DNA of 64,000 nucleotides from Bacteroidota bacterium (GCA_025963725.1 JAOQAE010000002.1:310001-374000); one strand, 5' to 3'; positions 52,039-61,688 are shown, numbered from the stretch's first letter. Translations and numbers: made by a program. The notes: a model not told the origin generated them from the letters alone.

Positions 52039-53373
52039 ATGACCTTCGAAGAACTCAACCTGAACCGGCCTTTAATGAATGCGCTGGACGACCTCCAGTA
52101 CATCAATCCTACTCCCATCCAGGAAAAAGCATTCCCCGTGATCATGTCGGGCCGCGACATGGTAGGCATCGCGCAAACAGGTACAGGTAAAACCTTTGCT
52201 TACCTCCTGCCGATCCTCCGCCAGCTGAGCTATTCGGAGCAAAAGCATCCGCGGGTGCTCATTGTAGTGCCAACGCGTGAGCTTGTATTGCAGATCGTTG
52301 CGGAGATCAAAAAGCTGACGGGCTACTCCAGAATTCGTTATGAAGGCATTTACGGAGGCACGAACATTACCACCCAGAAACAGCTTGTATATGACGGGAT
52401 CGATATTCTTGTCGCCACACCCGGCAGGCTCGTGGATCTTGTGCTTACCGGCATCCTTCGCTTAAAGTCCATCCAGAAGCTGGTGCTTGATGAAGTAGAT
52501 CAGCTCCTCGGGCTGGGCTTCCAGCAGCAGCTGAATACATTTCTTGAAACGCTGCCCGCCAAACGGCAGAACATCCTTTTCTCGGCAACGATGAACGAGG
52601 AGATCGAAAAGCTGCTTGTAAAATATTTTAACGGACCCGAAAAGATCGAGATCGCAGCGCACGGAACGCCGCTGGAGAAGATCGTTCAGAAGGTATACCA
52701 TGTTCCGAATTTCTATTCCAAGGCTGCCCTGCTCGAGCATCTCATCTCAACTGATGCCGACCTGAGCAAGGTGCTGATCTTTACAAATACGATCAAGATC
52801 GCCGACAGGCTGCTCGATCACATGAACTCCAAAATCCCGAATACGTTCGGGATCATCCACTCCGCCAAATCACAGGCGCACAGGATCAGGATCCTGAAGG
52901 AATTCAAGGAAGGCGCCGTACGTGTGCTTATCGCTTCGGATGTGGCGGCGCGCGGACTCGACATTTCCGATGTAACGCACGTTATCAATTTTGAGATGCC
53001 GGAAGTGCCGGAAGATTATATTCACAGGATCGGCCGTACAGGACGCGCCAACAAGGATGGGATCGCCATCTCGTTCGTAAATGAAAGGGAACAGGAGTAC
53101 CAGGATGTGATCGAGAAGATGATGAACAAGGGAATGGATTACGAGCCGTTGCCGGAAGGCGTGAAGATCTCAACAATGCTGATCGAAGAGGAAGAAGCCA
53201 AGCCGAAATTTGACAAGGCCTACCTCAAAGCGCAGAAGCAAAAGGCGGAAGCCGGGCCTGCATTCCATGAGAAAAAACTGAAGAACCAGAAAGTGAACCT
53301 TGGCGGGCCTGCGCAGCGTGAAAAGCTGAAAGGCAAGAATGCGAAGATCAGGACGAGAAGGCACGATTCTTAG
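52039..53373 (+). CDS. DEAD-box ATP-dependent RNA helicase (RhlE-like)
   Basis: 444 residues from the ATG at 52039, downstream of the promoter. Q motif PTPIQEKAF, Walker A AQTGTGKT (45-52), PTRELVLQI, motif Ib ATPGR (126-130), motif II DEVD (151-154, instead of DEAD), SAT (182-184), and HRIGRTGR in the second RecA domain. The C-terminal tail of about 60 residues is very basic (EKLKGKNAKIRTRRHDS), binding RNA nonspecifically. Such helicases remodel rRNA or mRNA, often in the cold. The DEVD variant is conservative. Confidence 0.94.
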   Translation: MTFEELNLNRPLMNALDDLQYINPTPIQEKAFPVIMSGRDMVGIAQTGTGKTFAYLLPILRQLSYSEQKHPRVLIVVPTRELVLQIVAEIKKLTGYSRIRYEGIYGGTNITTQKQLVYDGIDILVATPGRLVDLVLTGILRLKSIQKLVLDEVDQLLGLGFQQQLNTFLETLPAKRQNILFSATMNEEIEKLLVKYFNGPEKIEIAAHGTPLEKIVQKVYHVPNFYSKAALLEHLISTDADLSKVLIFTNTIKIADRLLDHMNSKIPNTFGIIHSAKSQAHRIRILKEFKEGAVRVLIASDVAARGLDISDVTHVINFEMPEVPEDYIHRIGRTGRANKDGIAISFVNEREQEYQDVIEKMMNKGMDYEPLPEGVKISTMLIEEEEAKPKFDKAYLKAQKQKAEAGPAFHEKKLKNQKVNLGGPAQREKLKGKNAKIRTRRHDS

Positions 53374-53393
53374 TACGGATCGCGAATCTGTAC

Positions 53394-53570
53394 GTCATTG
53401 CGAGGAGGTACGACGAAGCAATCTCCTGGTACAGATCGCTAATCATTACGAATGTACGAATTACGAATTTGTGTAGCGTTGTCAGGCCGAGGGTCAAATT
53501 GTCGAAGTCTACTTTTCGACTCCGCTCGAAGTGACTTTAGAGCGATGTCAGTTCGAGCGAAGTCGAGAAC
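53394..53570. repeat. Mosaic of dispersed repeats between the helicase and phosphohexomutase genes
   Basis: Contains GTCATTGCGAGGAGGTACGA (53394-53413, arm of a palindrome-like element to 53425), ATTACGAATTTG short repeats (53450-53475), a TCGAAG/CTTCGA hairpin half (53501-53535), and 53547-53570, exact reverse complement of 24783-24806. No gene is supported in 53374-53602. Confidence 0.8.
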
Positions 53571-53602
53571 GTGCGTTGGCCAAATCCTCAAAACACTCCG
53601 AA

Positions 53603-55009
53603 CTATCCAAGCAACTCCTTCTCCGCAGCTTTCAATATTGCAAAAGCTTTCTCCGTAGTTTCCGATTCCGCATAATTACGCAGTACAGGCTCGGTACCCG
53701 AAGCGCGGATCATCAGCCAGTCGCCATTGCTGAAGAAATATTTCCAGCCATCGATGGTTTCGATACGGTCGATCTTATATGGCCCGAATGCTTTATATTT
53801 ATTGTTTTTACAATTCTCAACGATCGCATTCTTCACTTCCTCTTTCAGGTGCATGTCGCTGCGCTCGAATTTGAACTCACCCACGATCTTATACACTTCC
53901 GCGATCAGCTGGTCAAGCGTTTTGCCCGACTTCACCATGTATTCCCAGATGGTCAATCCCATCCAGATGCCGTCCCGCTCAGGAATATGCCCTTTGATCG
54001 CGATGCCTCCGCTCTCTTCTCCGCCCAGCAATACATCCTCTGAGATCATGATCCCTGCAATGTGCTTGAATCCGATCTGCACCACCTGGTAATCCAGCCC
54101 GTAATGCTCGCACATCTTTTTCACACGCGGTGTAACTGAAAATGCATTCACCACTTTGCCCGTGAATTTTTTCTGGCTCACCAGGTAATTGATCAGCAAC
54201 AGGATGATGTGATGTGAGTCCACAAATTCACCTTTGCCGTTGTAAAGCCCGATCCTGTCGGCATCGCCGTCTGTAGCAAGCCCGCAGTCGATATCACCGC
54301 TTTCACTGATGAGCGAGGAAAATGGCTGTAAGTTCTTATGAATGGGCTCCGGCGCCTGTCCTTCAAAGCCGGGGTTATGCTCGCAATGCATAAAGGTGAT
54401 GTCCGGCAACAGCCTCCGCATCACATTTTGTCCGGCGCCGAACATCGCATCATACGCGAAATTCATATTGGTATTGCGGATCGCTTCCATGTCGAAATTT
54501 TTCTCCACATGCTCCACGTACATTGTTTCAAGGTCAACGTACTCGATCAGCCCTTTTTTCTCAAGCTCGCTGATAGAAAGCTGTTCCACATCGATGCTGT
54601 TTGTGCCGGGGATAATATCTTCTATTTTCTGAATATCGGCAGGCAGCAATGGCCCTCCGAAATGCCCTTTTAATTTATAGCCGTTATACGAAGGCGGATT
54701 GTGTGAAGCCGTAATGATCACGCCGAGCGAGGCGCCCAGGTTCTTGGTGCCGAGGGAGACCATTGGTGTGGAGACAAAATCTTTGGCGAGGAACACTTTA
54801 ATGCCCGCGTTCGCCAGTACCTTTGCAGTGGTTTCGGCAAACAGTTCACCGGCAAAGCGGCAATCGTGGCCTACTACCACAGAGGGCTTTTCAAAATTCT
54901 TTTTCACCCATTCTGCTGTTGCGATCGTAACACGCGCAACATTATCAACTGTAAAATCCTTCGCGATGATGGCTCTCCAGCCGTCTGTTCCAAATTTGAT
55001 CTTTGTCAT
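53603..55009 (-). CDS. Alpha-D-phosphohexomutase (phosphoglucomutase/phosphomannomutase)
   Basis: 468 residues. Phosphoserine S102 in ITASHNPPSYNGYKLKG, metal loop LATDGDADRIGLYN, sugar loop GGEESGGIAI and phosphate loop RASGTEPVLRNYAES. The GEESGG loop points to phosphoglucomutase/phosphomannomutase substrates rather than glucosamine, unlike the paralogue at 35499-36935. It supplies glucose-1-phosphate or mannose-1-phosphate for polysaccharide building. Single gene; -7 box at 55029-55036. Confidence 0.9.
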   Translation of the reverse strand: MTKIKFGTDGWRAIIAKDFTVDNVARVTIATAEWVKKNFEKPSVVVGHDCRFAGELFAETTAKVLANAGIKVFLAKDFVSTPMVSLGTKNLGASLGVIITASHNPPSYNGYKLKGHFGGPLLPADIQKIEDIIPGTNSIDVEQLSISELEKKGLIEYVDLETMYVEHVEKNFDMEAIRNTNMNFAYDAMFGAGQNVMRRLLPDITFMHCEHNPGFEGQAPEPIHKNLQPFSSLISESGDIDCGLATDGDADRIGLYNGKGEFVDSHHIILLLINYLVSQKKFTGKVVNAFSVTPRVKKMCEHYGLDYQVVQIGFKHIAGIMISEDVLLGGEESGGIAIKGHIPERDGIWMGLTIWEYMVKSGKTLDQLIAEVYKIVGEFKFERSDMHLKEEVKNAIVENCKNNKYKAFGPYKIDRIETIDGWKYFFSNGDWLMIRASGTEPVLRNYAESETTEKAFAILKAAEKELLG

Positions 55010-55028
55010 ATCACATTTAATTAGGCTG

Positions 55029-55036
55029 CAAATATA
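55029..55036 (-). promoter_or_regulatory. -7 box of the phosphohexomutase gene
   Basis: TATATTTG on the minus strand, 19 nt upstream of the ATG at 55009. Confidence 0.5.
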
Positions 55037-55081
55037 GTCTTTTTATGATTTTATACTTATTTTGCGGCCTGCAACACAGAT

Positions 55082-55807
55082 ATGGCTCCAATAAAAAACA
55101 ACCTCCCCCGTGCAAATGCAGCACGAATAATTTTTTACCTGCTCACAGGCATGTCCATCATCCTGCTATTTTCCAATATCCTGCAATACCAATTGCTGAG
55201 CGATGTAAAAAACGGCATCGCGGTTTCCCATGAAGCTGCAGCAGCAAACGATCTGAGGCAGGTGATCATCTCCGCTATCAATATTCTGCTGCTGCTTGCA
55301 TCAACTATCTTATTTCTGGTATGGACTTACAGGGCGTATGATAATTTATATATCCTGAAAAAGGATGAAATGAGCACAACGCCGGGATGGGCTGTAGGAT
55401 ATTGGTTTGTACCGGTATTAAGCCTTTTCAAGCCTTACCTTATAATGAAAGAGATCTGGGATGAAACGAAAACTTATCCAATGGATAAAAACGAAAAGTG
55501 GGATACAAGCGGCGGCGGGATTGTAGGGCTTTGGTGGACATGTTCTCTCCTCAGCGTTTTTTCTTCCTATTTTGTAGCGTTCATCTTTACGGACAAAACC
55601 TCCCTGGATGGCTTGCTGAACCTGACCTTTGCATCAATATGCTCAAATATCGTATTGATCATTGCAAAGGTTGTTACACTGGTGATGCTTAATAAAATAG
55701 TCGCCCTTGAAAAAAATCTCTGGGCCTTCGTCAACACCCCGGTTGAACCTGTAAACGTCACAATTCCGGGGGCCGACGGCGACTCAATGAATGTTCCTCG
55801 CGTTTAG
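55082..55807 (+). CDS. DUF4328 membrane protein
   Basis: 241 residues with about five membrane segments (20-40, 65-87, 105-122, 145-170 and 175-205). Family hallmarks are VWTYRAYDNLY after helix 2 and TPGWAVGYWFVPVLSLFKPYLIMKEIW. Function unknown. Its last 24 bp overlap the end of mltG on the opposite strand, a convergent overlap that is real because both stops are fixed. Confidence 0.85.
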   Translation: MAPIKNNLPRANAARIIFYLLTGMSIILLFSNILQYQLLSDVKNGIAVSHEAAAANDLRQVIISAINILLLLASTILFLVWTYRAYDNLYILKKDEMSTTPGWAVGYWFVPVLSLFKPYLIMKEIWDETKTYPMDKNEKWDTSGGGIVGLWWTCSLLSVFSSYFVAFIFTDKTSLDGLLNLTFASICSNIVLIIAKVVTLVMLNKIVALEKNLWAFVNTPVEPVNVTIPGADGDSMNVPRV

Positions 55808-56845
55808 CGCATCGCGGTATTTCTTTGCATATACACAATGCTGGTCGTACGTCTTCGCGAAATAATGTTTCCCAGAAAGATCCTCCTTCGCGCACATATA
55901 GATGTAATCATTGTTGTCGTAATCCAGCACGGCATCAATGGATGATTGCTGCGCAAATGCGATCGGGCCCGGCGGCAGGCCTTTGTTCATATACGTGTTG
56001 TAAGGTGAATCGATGCGTGTTTGCTCGGTGGATACGCGCTGGATCGTAAAATCACCAACGGCATAGATCACTGTCGGGTCCGACTGCAAAGCCATATCCG
56101 CCTTCAGCCGGTTGATGTACAATCCCGCAATGACCTTTTTCTCCTCGTTGTCGCAGCACTGTTCCGACTGCACAATGGAAGCCAGCGTAGCGATCTCCGT
56201 TTGAGAATAGCCGATCTTGTTCGCTTTCTTCTTCCGCTCATCCGTCCAGAATTTTTTATACTCCTTCGCCATGCGGTCGAAGAACTCATCCAGCGAAGTG
56301 TTCCAGTAAAACTCGTACGTATTGGGAATGAACAGCGCCTGTACATTGTCCTCGTTGAACCCGTACTTGTTAAGATAGGCATTGTCATGAACGGCCGCCA
56401 GCAGTTCGGTTGAATCCGCTTCGATCCTTCTTCCCACCCTCAGCATCAATTGGTCAACAGTATGCAGGCCGTTGAAGTTGATCGTTACCGGCTCCTGGAT
56501 GCCCGCCCGCAGCAGGTTCACGAGCGCATTGTTGCTCATCTTCGCAAGGATCCGGTATTTGCCGGGCTTCACGGCATTCTTGTATTTTTTCTTTTCGGCC
56601 AGCCATTCAAACGATGTGCGGTTCTTCAGCACATTGTTCTCGTTCAGGATCCTTACCACATCCTCAAAACCGGAACCGGTAGGTATGTAAATGATCGTCG
56701 ATTTTTTATCGCCAAGGTTCACATTCGGCTGGTACAGGTTGATGTAAGCCCAATACCCGCCAATGCCGCCCACGATCAAAAGTATGAGCAACGATGCGAT
56801 GATGATCTTTTTAAAAAAGGATGATGTTGGTTTTTTCTTTGCCAT
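55784..56845 (-). CDS. mltG: Endolytic transglycosylase MltG (YceG family)
   Basis: 353 residues. One N-terminal membrane anchor (14-36), a LysM-like subdomain, then the YceG catalytic domain with E228 in LASIVQSEQ, followed by INRLKADMALQSDPTVIYA and DSPYNTYMNKGLPPGPI. It cuts nascent peptidoglycan strands in the periplasm and sets glycan length. Last gene of the dapF operon. Confidence 0.95.
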   Translation of the reverse strand: MAKKKPTSSFFKKIIIASLLILLIVGGIGGYWAYINLYQPNVNLGDKKSTIIYIPTGSGFEDVVRILNENNVLKNRTSFEWLAEKKKYKNAVKPGKYRILAKMSNNALVNLLRAGIQEPVTINFNGLHTVDQLMLRVGRRIEADSTELLAAVHDNAYLNKYGFNEDNVQALFIPNTYEFYWNTSLDEFFDRMAKEYKKFWTDERKKKANKIGYSQTEIATLASIVQSEQCCDNEEKKVIAGLYINRLKADMALQSDPTVIYAVGDFTIQRVSTEQTRIDSPYNTYMNKGLPPGPIAFAQQSSIDAVLDYDNNDYIYMCAKEDLSGKHYFAKTYDQHCVYAKKYRDALNARNIH

Positions 56846-56865
56846 ACTCCGAAGCTTCGCTCAGT

Positions 56866-58890
56866 TTAGTTCACAGATTTTAATTTCAGCAATACGCCCT
56901 TCGCCTGTTCATTCCGGGGGTTTTTCTTCAGCACCTGCTCCAGTACTTTCACGGCTTCCTTATAGTCTTGCCGGTAGATCCTCAGCCCTGCCACATTCAT
57001 CAGCAGCGGCTCATAATCGGGATCCAGCGCCAGCGCCTTTTTGTAAAACGCTTCTGCCCGGTCGGGCTTGCCGGCCACGAGGTTGGCATACCCGAGGTTG
57101 GTAAGCGCGGGTACAAATTTAGGATTCTCTTTCAGGATCGACTCAAATACATTCACAGCTTCAGGGATCCTGTTCAGCGCCATCAATGCAGCTCCCAACT
57201 TGTTCCCGAACTCGGGATTGTACGGCGCCAGCTCATCCGCCTTTTTGTAGAACGTATACGCATTCTGAAGATCTGAAGTATTGTAATATGCTTCACCGAT
57301 CCTGTAAAGCGTCCATGCATCGCTGTTGTCCCAGCTCTTTCGGGTAAACGTGCGGCCTGCATAGCCTTCACCCATTTCTTTCAGCGCAGCAATGATCCCC
57401 GCGTAATTCTTTTTCATGAAATACAAATGCACACGCAGCTCAAAGCTTTGCTTCTTATCCGTAATGGCCTTGCTGTTCAGCAGCGCTTCAGCCGAATCAA
57501 GAAAAACGGGATTGTATTCAAACTTGTCGTACTGCTGAATGTATGCTTTTGCCTTGGTGAGCGGCGACGGATCTTTTTCGTTCACGGCATACAGCCCTAT
57601 GAATTTTTTCACCTGCTCCACTTCTTCCTCCTTCATTGGCTTGCGAATGAAATGATCGTGAACACTAACGTGCGGAATATCGATGGAACCGGAGCGCGGC
57701 ATGTGACAGGCAACGCAATTGTCCTGTATCTTATTTCGCTCCTCCTCTTTTTCAGTGCACAATCCGTTATGCGTGCTCGTATTGTGGCAATTTTTGCAGG
57801 CATTGTTAAATACTTCCTTGCCCGTTACTTTCACGCTTACATGCGGGTTGTGGCACGTAACGCAGGTAAGCGCATTCTTGTAAGGGCGCAAGGCCGTAGT
57901 ATCCACTTTGGCTTCCAGCGATTTTATAAAGCATTTGCTTTGCTTCAGCCTGTCGGCATGCGATGCCATAATGAACTGCTTATCGGCGCCCGTATAGCGC
58001 GGCAAAAACACCGTCATGTAATCCGACAGCTTCATGCCCGGCTTAAAATCGAAGAACGATTTTCCTTCCTTGAGCACGGCATTTCCCTGCAGGTGGCAGC
58101 GCTGGCACACGTCGAACTGCCTTTCAATGCTGAGCTTACCGGGATTAACAATTGAATAGTCGATGTACTTCGACGTATCTATCCGGCTTCCCGCAGAGCG
58201 CTGTTCAATATGGATGCTGCCCGGGCCGTGGCAGCGTTCACAATTAACACCTTCCGGAACGCTCGAGAATTTATTTTCGGATCCTTCAACAACCCCCGGC
58301 AATGTATTGTGGCAGCTCATGCACTCCAGCCCGATCTTGCGTGAGAAGCGCGTATTGAACCCGCCTTCAAATCCCGGCGGAAGATCCCACTGCCCTTTCT
58401 GGGTATAAAAGGTCATCGGCATCTGGTTCAGGTAGCCGTTCACACTTTGAATGTGTGAATTGGTATGCTGTCCCGACCCTACAATGTAATCCACCTTTTC
58501 AATGCGCTTGTAAATCGTGTCCTTTCCCTGCCGCCTGAACTCCATGATTTTCAGGCTGTCACCATCCCAGAACGGGTGATAATAAAAATCGGAATACTTA
58601 TCGTAGATCACCGTGTGCGCATCAAACCTGGCGGAGCTCTTCTGTTTACTTGCATGGTCAAAGCTTTGTCCCATGCCTGTTTGTATAAAGGAGTCGTAAA
58701 TGCCCTGGTGGCAAAGCCTGCACTGGCCCATGCCCACATAATGCGCGGAATCGGAATGGTTGAGGTAAGGGTCGGGCGCTTCCGCGGATGTGGACGCAGC
58801 CGGGGGATGATCATTCCCGCAAAAGGTCATTGCCAGCACAAGTGCAGACAACAGCAGGAACAACATCGCTTTTTTTAAACCCGGTCTCAT
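56866..58890 (-). CDS. Multihaem c-type cytochrome with C-terminal TPR domain
   Basis: 674 residues. N-terminal hydrophobic signal (AMLFLLLSALVLAMTFC; possible but atypical lipobox). Seven CxxCH haem motifs follow: CRLCH, CMSCH, CERCH, CQRCH, CVTCH, CKNCH and CVACH, mostly before residue 400. From about 500 on there are four TPR hairpins (LQNAYTFYKKADELAPYN, IPEAVNVFESILKENPKF, PDRAEAFYKKALALDPDY, YKEAVKVLEQVLKKNPRN). It is periplasmic or outer-membrane attached and probably passes electrons, with the TPRs binding a partner. The redox substrate is unknown; no oxidoreductase is nearby. Confidence 0.9.
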   Translation of the reverse strand: MRPGLKKAMLFLLLSALVLAMTFCGNDHPPAASTSAEAPDPYLNHSDSAHYVGMGQCRLCHQGIYDSFIQTGMGQSFDHASKQKSSARFDAHTVIYDKYSDFYYHPFWDGDSLKIMEFRRQGKDTIYKRIEKVDYIVGSGQHTNSHIQSVNGYLNQMPMTFYTQKGQWDLPPGFEGGFNTRFSRKIGLECMSCHNTLPGVVEGSENKFSSVPEGVNCERCHGPGSIHIEQRSAGSRIDTSKYIDYSIVNPGKLSIERQFDVCQRCHLQGNAVLKEGKSFFDFKPGMKLSDYMTVFLPRYTGADKQFIMASHADRLKQSKCFIKSLEAKVDTTALRPYKNALTCVTCHNPHVSVKVTGKEVFNNACKNCHNTSTHNGLCTEKEEERNKIQDNCVACHMPRSGSIDIPHVSVHDHFIRKPMKEEEVEQVKKFIGLYAVNEKDPSPLTKAKAYIQQYDKFEYNPVFLDSAEALLNSKAITDKKQSFELRVHLYFMKKNYAGIIAALKEMGEGYAGRTFTRKSWDNSDAWTLYRIGEAYYNTSDLQNAYTFYKKADELAPYNPEFGNKLGAALMALNRIPEAVNVFESILKENPKFVPALTNLGYANLVAGKPDRAEAFYKKALALDPDYEPLLMNVAGLRIYRQDYKEAVKVLEQVLKKNPRNEQAKGVLLKLKSVN

Positions 58891-58899
58891 GGTGCAGAA

Positions 58900-59418
58900 T
58901 TAGCGGATCAGCTGCAAAAGCAACTCATCCTTATAACCGCTTCCGCTGCGGATCCAGTGCTTTTTGATCCCTGTGATCTGGAAGCCATGCTTTTGAAAGA
59001 GCAGGATGCTCGGTTCGTTGTCGGTCGTAATATTGCAATAGATCTGCTGAAGGTTCAGGATCTCGAAGCAGTAATTCTTCAGCAGCCCGAGCGCTTCAGA
59101 GGCATAGCCTTTCCCCCTGTCGGTTTTATCGGCAATAAGAATGCCCACTCCGGCACGCAGGTTATTCGGATCAAAATCGAACAGGTCGATGCTGCCCACC
59201 GGCTTGCCTTCCTTCTCGCAGATCATCAGCCTCAATTGCTTGGCGGAATAAATATCAACATGGGCTGTGGTAATGTATTGTTCAAGCACAAAGCGTGAAA
59301 AAGGCGTTTGCGTATTGCTTACGGCCCAATGCTCCGGGTCATTTTCCCAGCTGTAAAGCACATCAATATCTTCCGGCTCCAGTGCCCTCAGTGTAACGAG
59401 CTGCCCTTTTAGTTTCAT
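58900..59418 (-). CDS. GNAT-family N-acetyltransferase (RimJ/RimL-like)
   Basis: 172 residues. GNAT fold: LVTLRALEPEDIDVLYSWEN start, IDLFDFDPNNLRAGVGILI beta strands, acetyl-CoA loop DKTDRGKGYASEAL, and NEPSILLFQKHGFQITG. Substrate unknown (protein N-terminus or small amine). Its start overlaps the stop of the preceding gene by 4 bp (ATGA), so translation is coupled. Confidence 0.93.
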   Translation of the reverse strand: MKLKGQLVTLRALEPEDIDVLYSWENDPEHWAVSNTQTPFSRFVLEQYITTAHVDIYSAKQLRLMICEKEGKPVGSIDLFDFDPNNLRAGVGILIADKTDRGKGYASEALGLLKNYCFEILNLQQIYCNITTDNEPSILLFQKHGFQITGIKKHWIRSGSGYKDELLLQLIR

Positions 59419-59993
59419 GCCTGTTGTTTTAATGTGGATTGCTTTATGTGCTTCGCTTCCTGTTCTGCCAGCCTGATCTCCGAATGGATCTGCTTCAGGT
59501 CGTACACAGGAAGATCAAAAGCTCCTTCCTTAATATTTAAAGCAGAAGCCTGTTCAATCATATTATTTTGTTCCAGCACCGGAAGCAATTCGAAAAGATA
59601 ATTCACGTCATCCACCGGAACGCCGTATGTCTTCTCAAAGAATAGCTTCACGGGGCTCAGGCAGGTGGCGCCGCCAACTGATACTTTCGGAAACTGCTGC
59701 ACATCCTGGATAAAATGTTCCTTCAGAAAATCTTCGCTGAATGTGGGATGCGGTTTTATTTTAATGAACAGGGAAGGGATCTTCCGCATCCGGATATTCT
59801 TCAGCAGCGCCTCAATGGAATGATCCGTCTCATGCCCTTTGATCGTAAGTGAATGATAGCTTTTTCCGGCGATCAGGCCGATGTGAGGCGGAATGCGCGA
59901 GGCATGCAGCACTACGAGATGAAGCCCCTTCAGCAATTCATCCTCCTGAAAAGCCTTGCTGATGTTTAACGTATAGGGATTTAGCGTATGCAT
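59415..59993 (-). CDS. Conserved hypothetical protein
   Basis: 192 residues, cytoplasmic. The N-terminus (LLKGLHLVVLHASRIPPHIGLIAG) and the middle (VGGATCLSPVKLFFEKTYG) suggest a mixed alpha/beta fold; the C-terminus is a charged helix (IHSEIRLAEQEAKHIKQ). No family recognised. It lies 7 bp after dapF and overlaps the GNAT gene by 4 bp, so it is part of the dapF-mltG operon. Confidence 0.8.
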   Translation of the reverse strand: MHTLNPYTLNISKAFQEDELLKGLHLVVLHASRIPPHIGLIAGKSYHSLTIKGHETDHSIEALLKNIRMRKIPSLFIKIKPHPTFSEDFLKEHFIQDVQQFPKVSVGGATCLSPVKLFFEKTYGVPVDDVNYLFELLPVLEQNNMIEQASALNIKEGAFDLPVYDLKQIHSEIRLAEQEAKHIKQSTLKQQA

Positions 59994-60000
59994 GCCGGTT

Positions 60001-60786
60001 TCAGGAAATGTTTATTTCGCCTTTAAATACAAAAGTGGCAGGCCCTTCCAGCCAGATGTCGGTAAAGGAATGATCGGAATGCTTCAGGAAGTTGACTTTC
60101 AGCTTTCCGCCCAGCGTAATGATGTCGCAATAGGTATCGGCAGTAGCCACATTTTTCAGCGAAGCCACCAGTGCAGCCGCTGTAACTCCGGTGCCGCAGG
60201 AATAGGTTTCCCCTTCCACGCCGCGCTCGTATGTCCTCACGAAAAGCTCGTTGTATTTTTTCTCCACGAAATTCACATTCGTGCCTTCCGCCTTAAAGCG
60301 GTCGTTATAGCGGATCTCTTTCCCTTTTTCAAACACATTGTAATTCTCCACATCATTCACAAAAGCAACATAATGCGGAGAGCCCGTATTTAAGAAGCAA
60401 TAAGCGGCGTTCATCTCCACTTTGCTCACATTGTTCATCCGGAGGCTGATGGCGTTGGTCCTCAGCAGCGCTTCATGCTCACCGTCGGTAGCAAGGAAAA
60501 GGGCTTTATCCTTTACAAGCCCGATGAGGCGTGCAAATTCAACAATGCACCTTCCGCCGTTCCCGCACATGCTGCTTTCCCTTCCGTCGGAATTGTAATA
60601 CACCATTTCAAAATCGTAGCCCTGCACATTCTGCAGCAGCATCAGTCCGTCGGCGCCGATCCCGAAGCGCCTGTCGCAAAGCTTCGCAACAAGCGCATGA
60701 TCAGCCCGGTTGAATACGGATGCACGGTTGTCGATGATGATAAAATCATTGCCGGTGCCCTGGTATTTGAAAAAGTTGAGTAACAA
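60001..60786 (-). CDS. dapF: Diaminopimelate epimerase
   Basis: 261 residues. Converts LL- to meso-diaminopimelate for peptidoglycan and lysine. Both catalytic cysteines are present: C74 in SSMCGNGGRC and C197 in YSCGTGVTAAAL. YQGTGNDFIIID starts the first repeat. It begins 1 bp after the preceding gene's stop. Together with mltG at the end of the run it gives the operon a peptidoglycan theme. Confidence 0.97.
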   Translation of the reverse strand: MLLNFFKYQGTGNDFIIIDNRASVFNRADHALVAKLCDRRFGIGADGLMLLQNVQGYDFEMVYYNSDGRESSMCGNGGRCIVEFARLIGLVKDKALFLATDGEHEALLRTNAISLRMNNVSKVEMNAAYCFLNTGSPHYVAFVNDVENYNVFEKGKEIRYNDRFKAEGTNVNFVEKKYNELFVRTYERGVEGETYSCGTGVTAAALVASLKNVATADTYCDIITLGGKLKVNFLKHSDHSFTDIWLEGPATFVFKGEINIS

Positions 60787-60787
60787 A

Positions 60788-61513
60788 TTATTTCAGTTTA
60801 TTGGTGATCTGTTCGTCGGTGATGCGCTCATACTGCTTGAAATCACTGGCATAATCAAGGCGGTATACCATTGCGGCGCTTTTCAGGTAGATCACATCGT
60901 CGAGCCTGTACAGCTTTGCATTATCGAGCGATTGAATGCCATACAGCACGATCTTGTATTTGCTCATCTTGTATCCCTTGTAGTTCAGCGGAGATGCCCA
61001 AAGCTCGATGTTGAACATCTGCCTGCTGCCGGGCTTATCATCCTTGATGCCGCTCACTTTCTGCAACAGCGAATCCTTGCTGCCGGGCTTGCTTGCCATA
61101 AGATTAAGGTTGTTTACCTCGAGGGTGCGGGTTAGCAGCAGCTCATCCTTCCTGACAACGATGTCATCTTCCGCTGCCATTATTGCATTTACAGAATCGC
61201 CTCTCATATTCAACGTGTCGGCATCCAGCACAAGGTCGGTTTTTTCCGGTGCGGCAACCGAATCGCCGGCACCTTCGGCTTTGTTCGCAGAAGGCTTCGG
61301 CGTTTGCTTTTTCTCCTGCTTTTCCGGGCTGTCGGCCTTTTCAGTGTTTTCAGGCGGTGGCGCAGGCGATGAAAAGCCCTGGGACACCTTCTTAACAAGG
61401 TTCAGCTCCTTGAAATAATCATCCAGCTTCAGGATAAAAAAAGCTCCCGCCACCAGCAAACCGATCGACAGTCCGATGATAAACACCTGTGCTTTTTCCC
61501 TGAAATTACTCAT
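60788..61513 (-). CDS. Single-pass membrane protein, unknown
   Basis: 241 residues. One N-terminal membrane helix (8-28, IIGLSIGLLVAGAFFIL), a Pro/Glu/Lys-rich linker (about 48-95) and a C-terminal soluble beta domain (NIELWASPLNYKGYKMSKYKIVLYGI and following). The type II layout puts the domain in the periplasm. It leads the dapF operon and has a -7 box 43 nt upstream. Unknown function; an envelope role is inferred from the operon. Confidence 0.82.
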   Translation of the reverse strand: MSNFREKAQVFIIGLSIGLLVAGAFFILKLDDYFKELNLVKKVSQGFSSPAPPPENTEKADSPEKQEKKQTPKPSANKAEGAGDSVAAPEKTDLVLDADTLNMRGDSVNAIMAAEDDIVVRKDELLLTRTLEVNNLNLMASKPGSKDSLLQKVSGIKDDKPGSRQMFNIELWASPLNYKGYKMSKYKIVLYGIQSLDNAKLYRLDDVIYLKSAAMVYRLDYASDFKQYERITDEQITNKLK

Positions 61514-61555
61514 TGATTTTTCCGCGCTTTTTTAGTACTTTTATGCAAGCGGACA

Positions 61556-61563
61556 CAAAGTTA
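61556..61563 (-). promoter_or_regulatory. -7 box of the dapF operon
   Basis: TAACTTTG on the minus strand, 42 nt upstream of the ATG at 61513. No clear -33 element. Confidence 0.5.
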
Positions 61564-61688
61564 AACAACCTTTTAAGACCGCGTTAATTATTGTTAAAAA
61601 TAAGTATTAACAGCAATATGGGAATAAAATTTGTGTTGTTTCAGCATCCAAAATAATTTATTCTTAAAACCTAAAATCAAACTATAAT

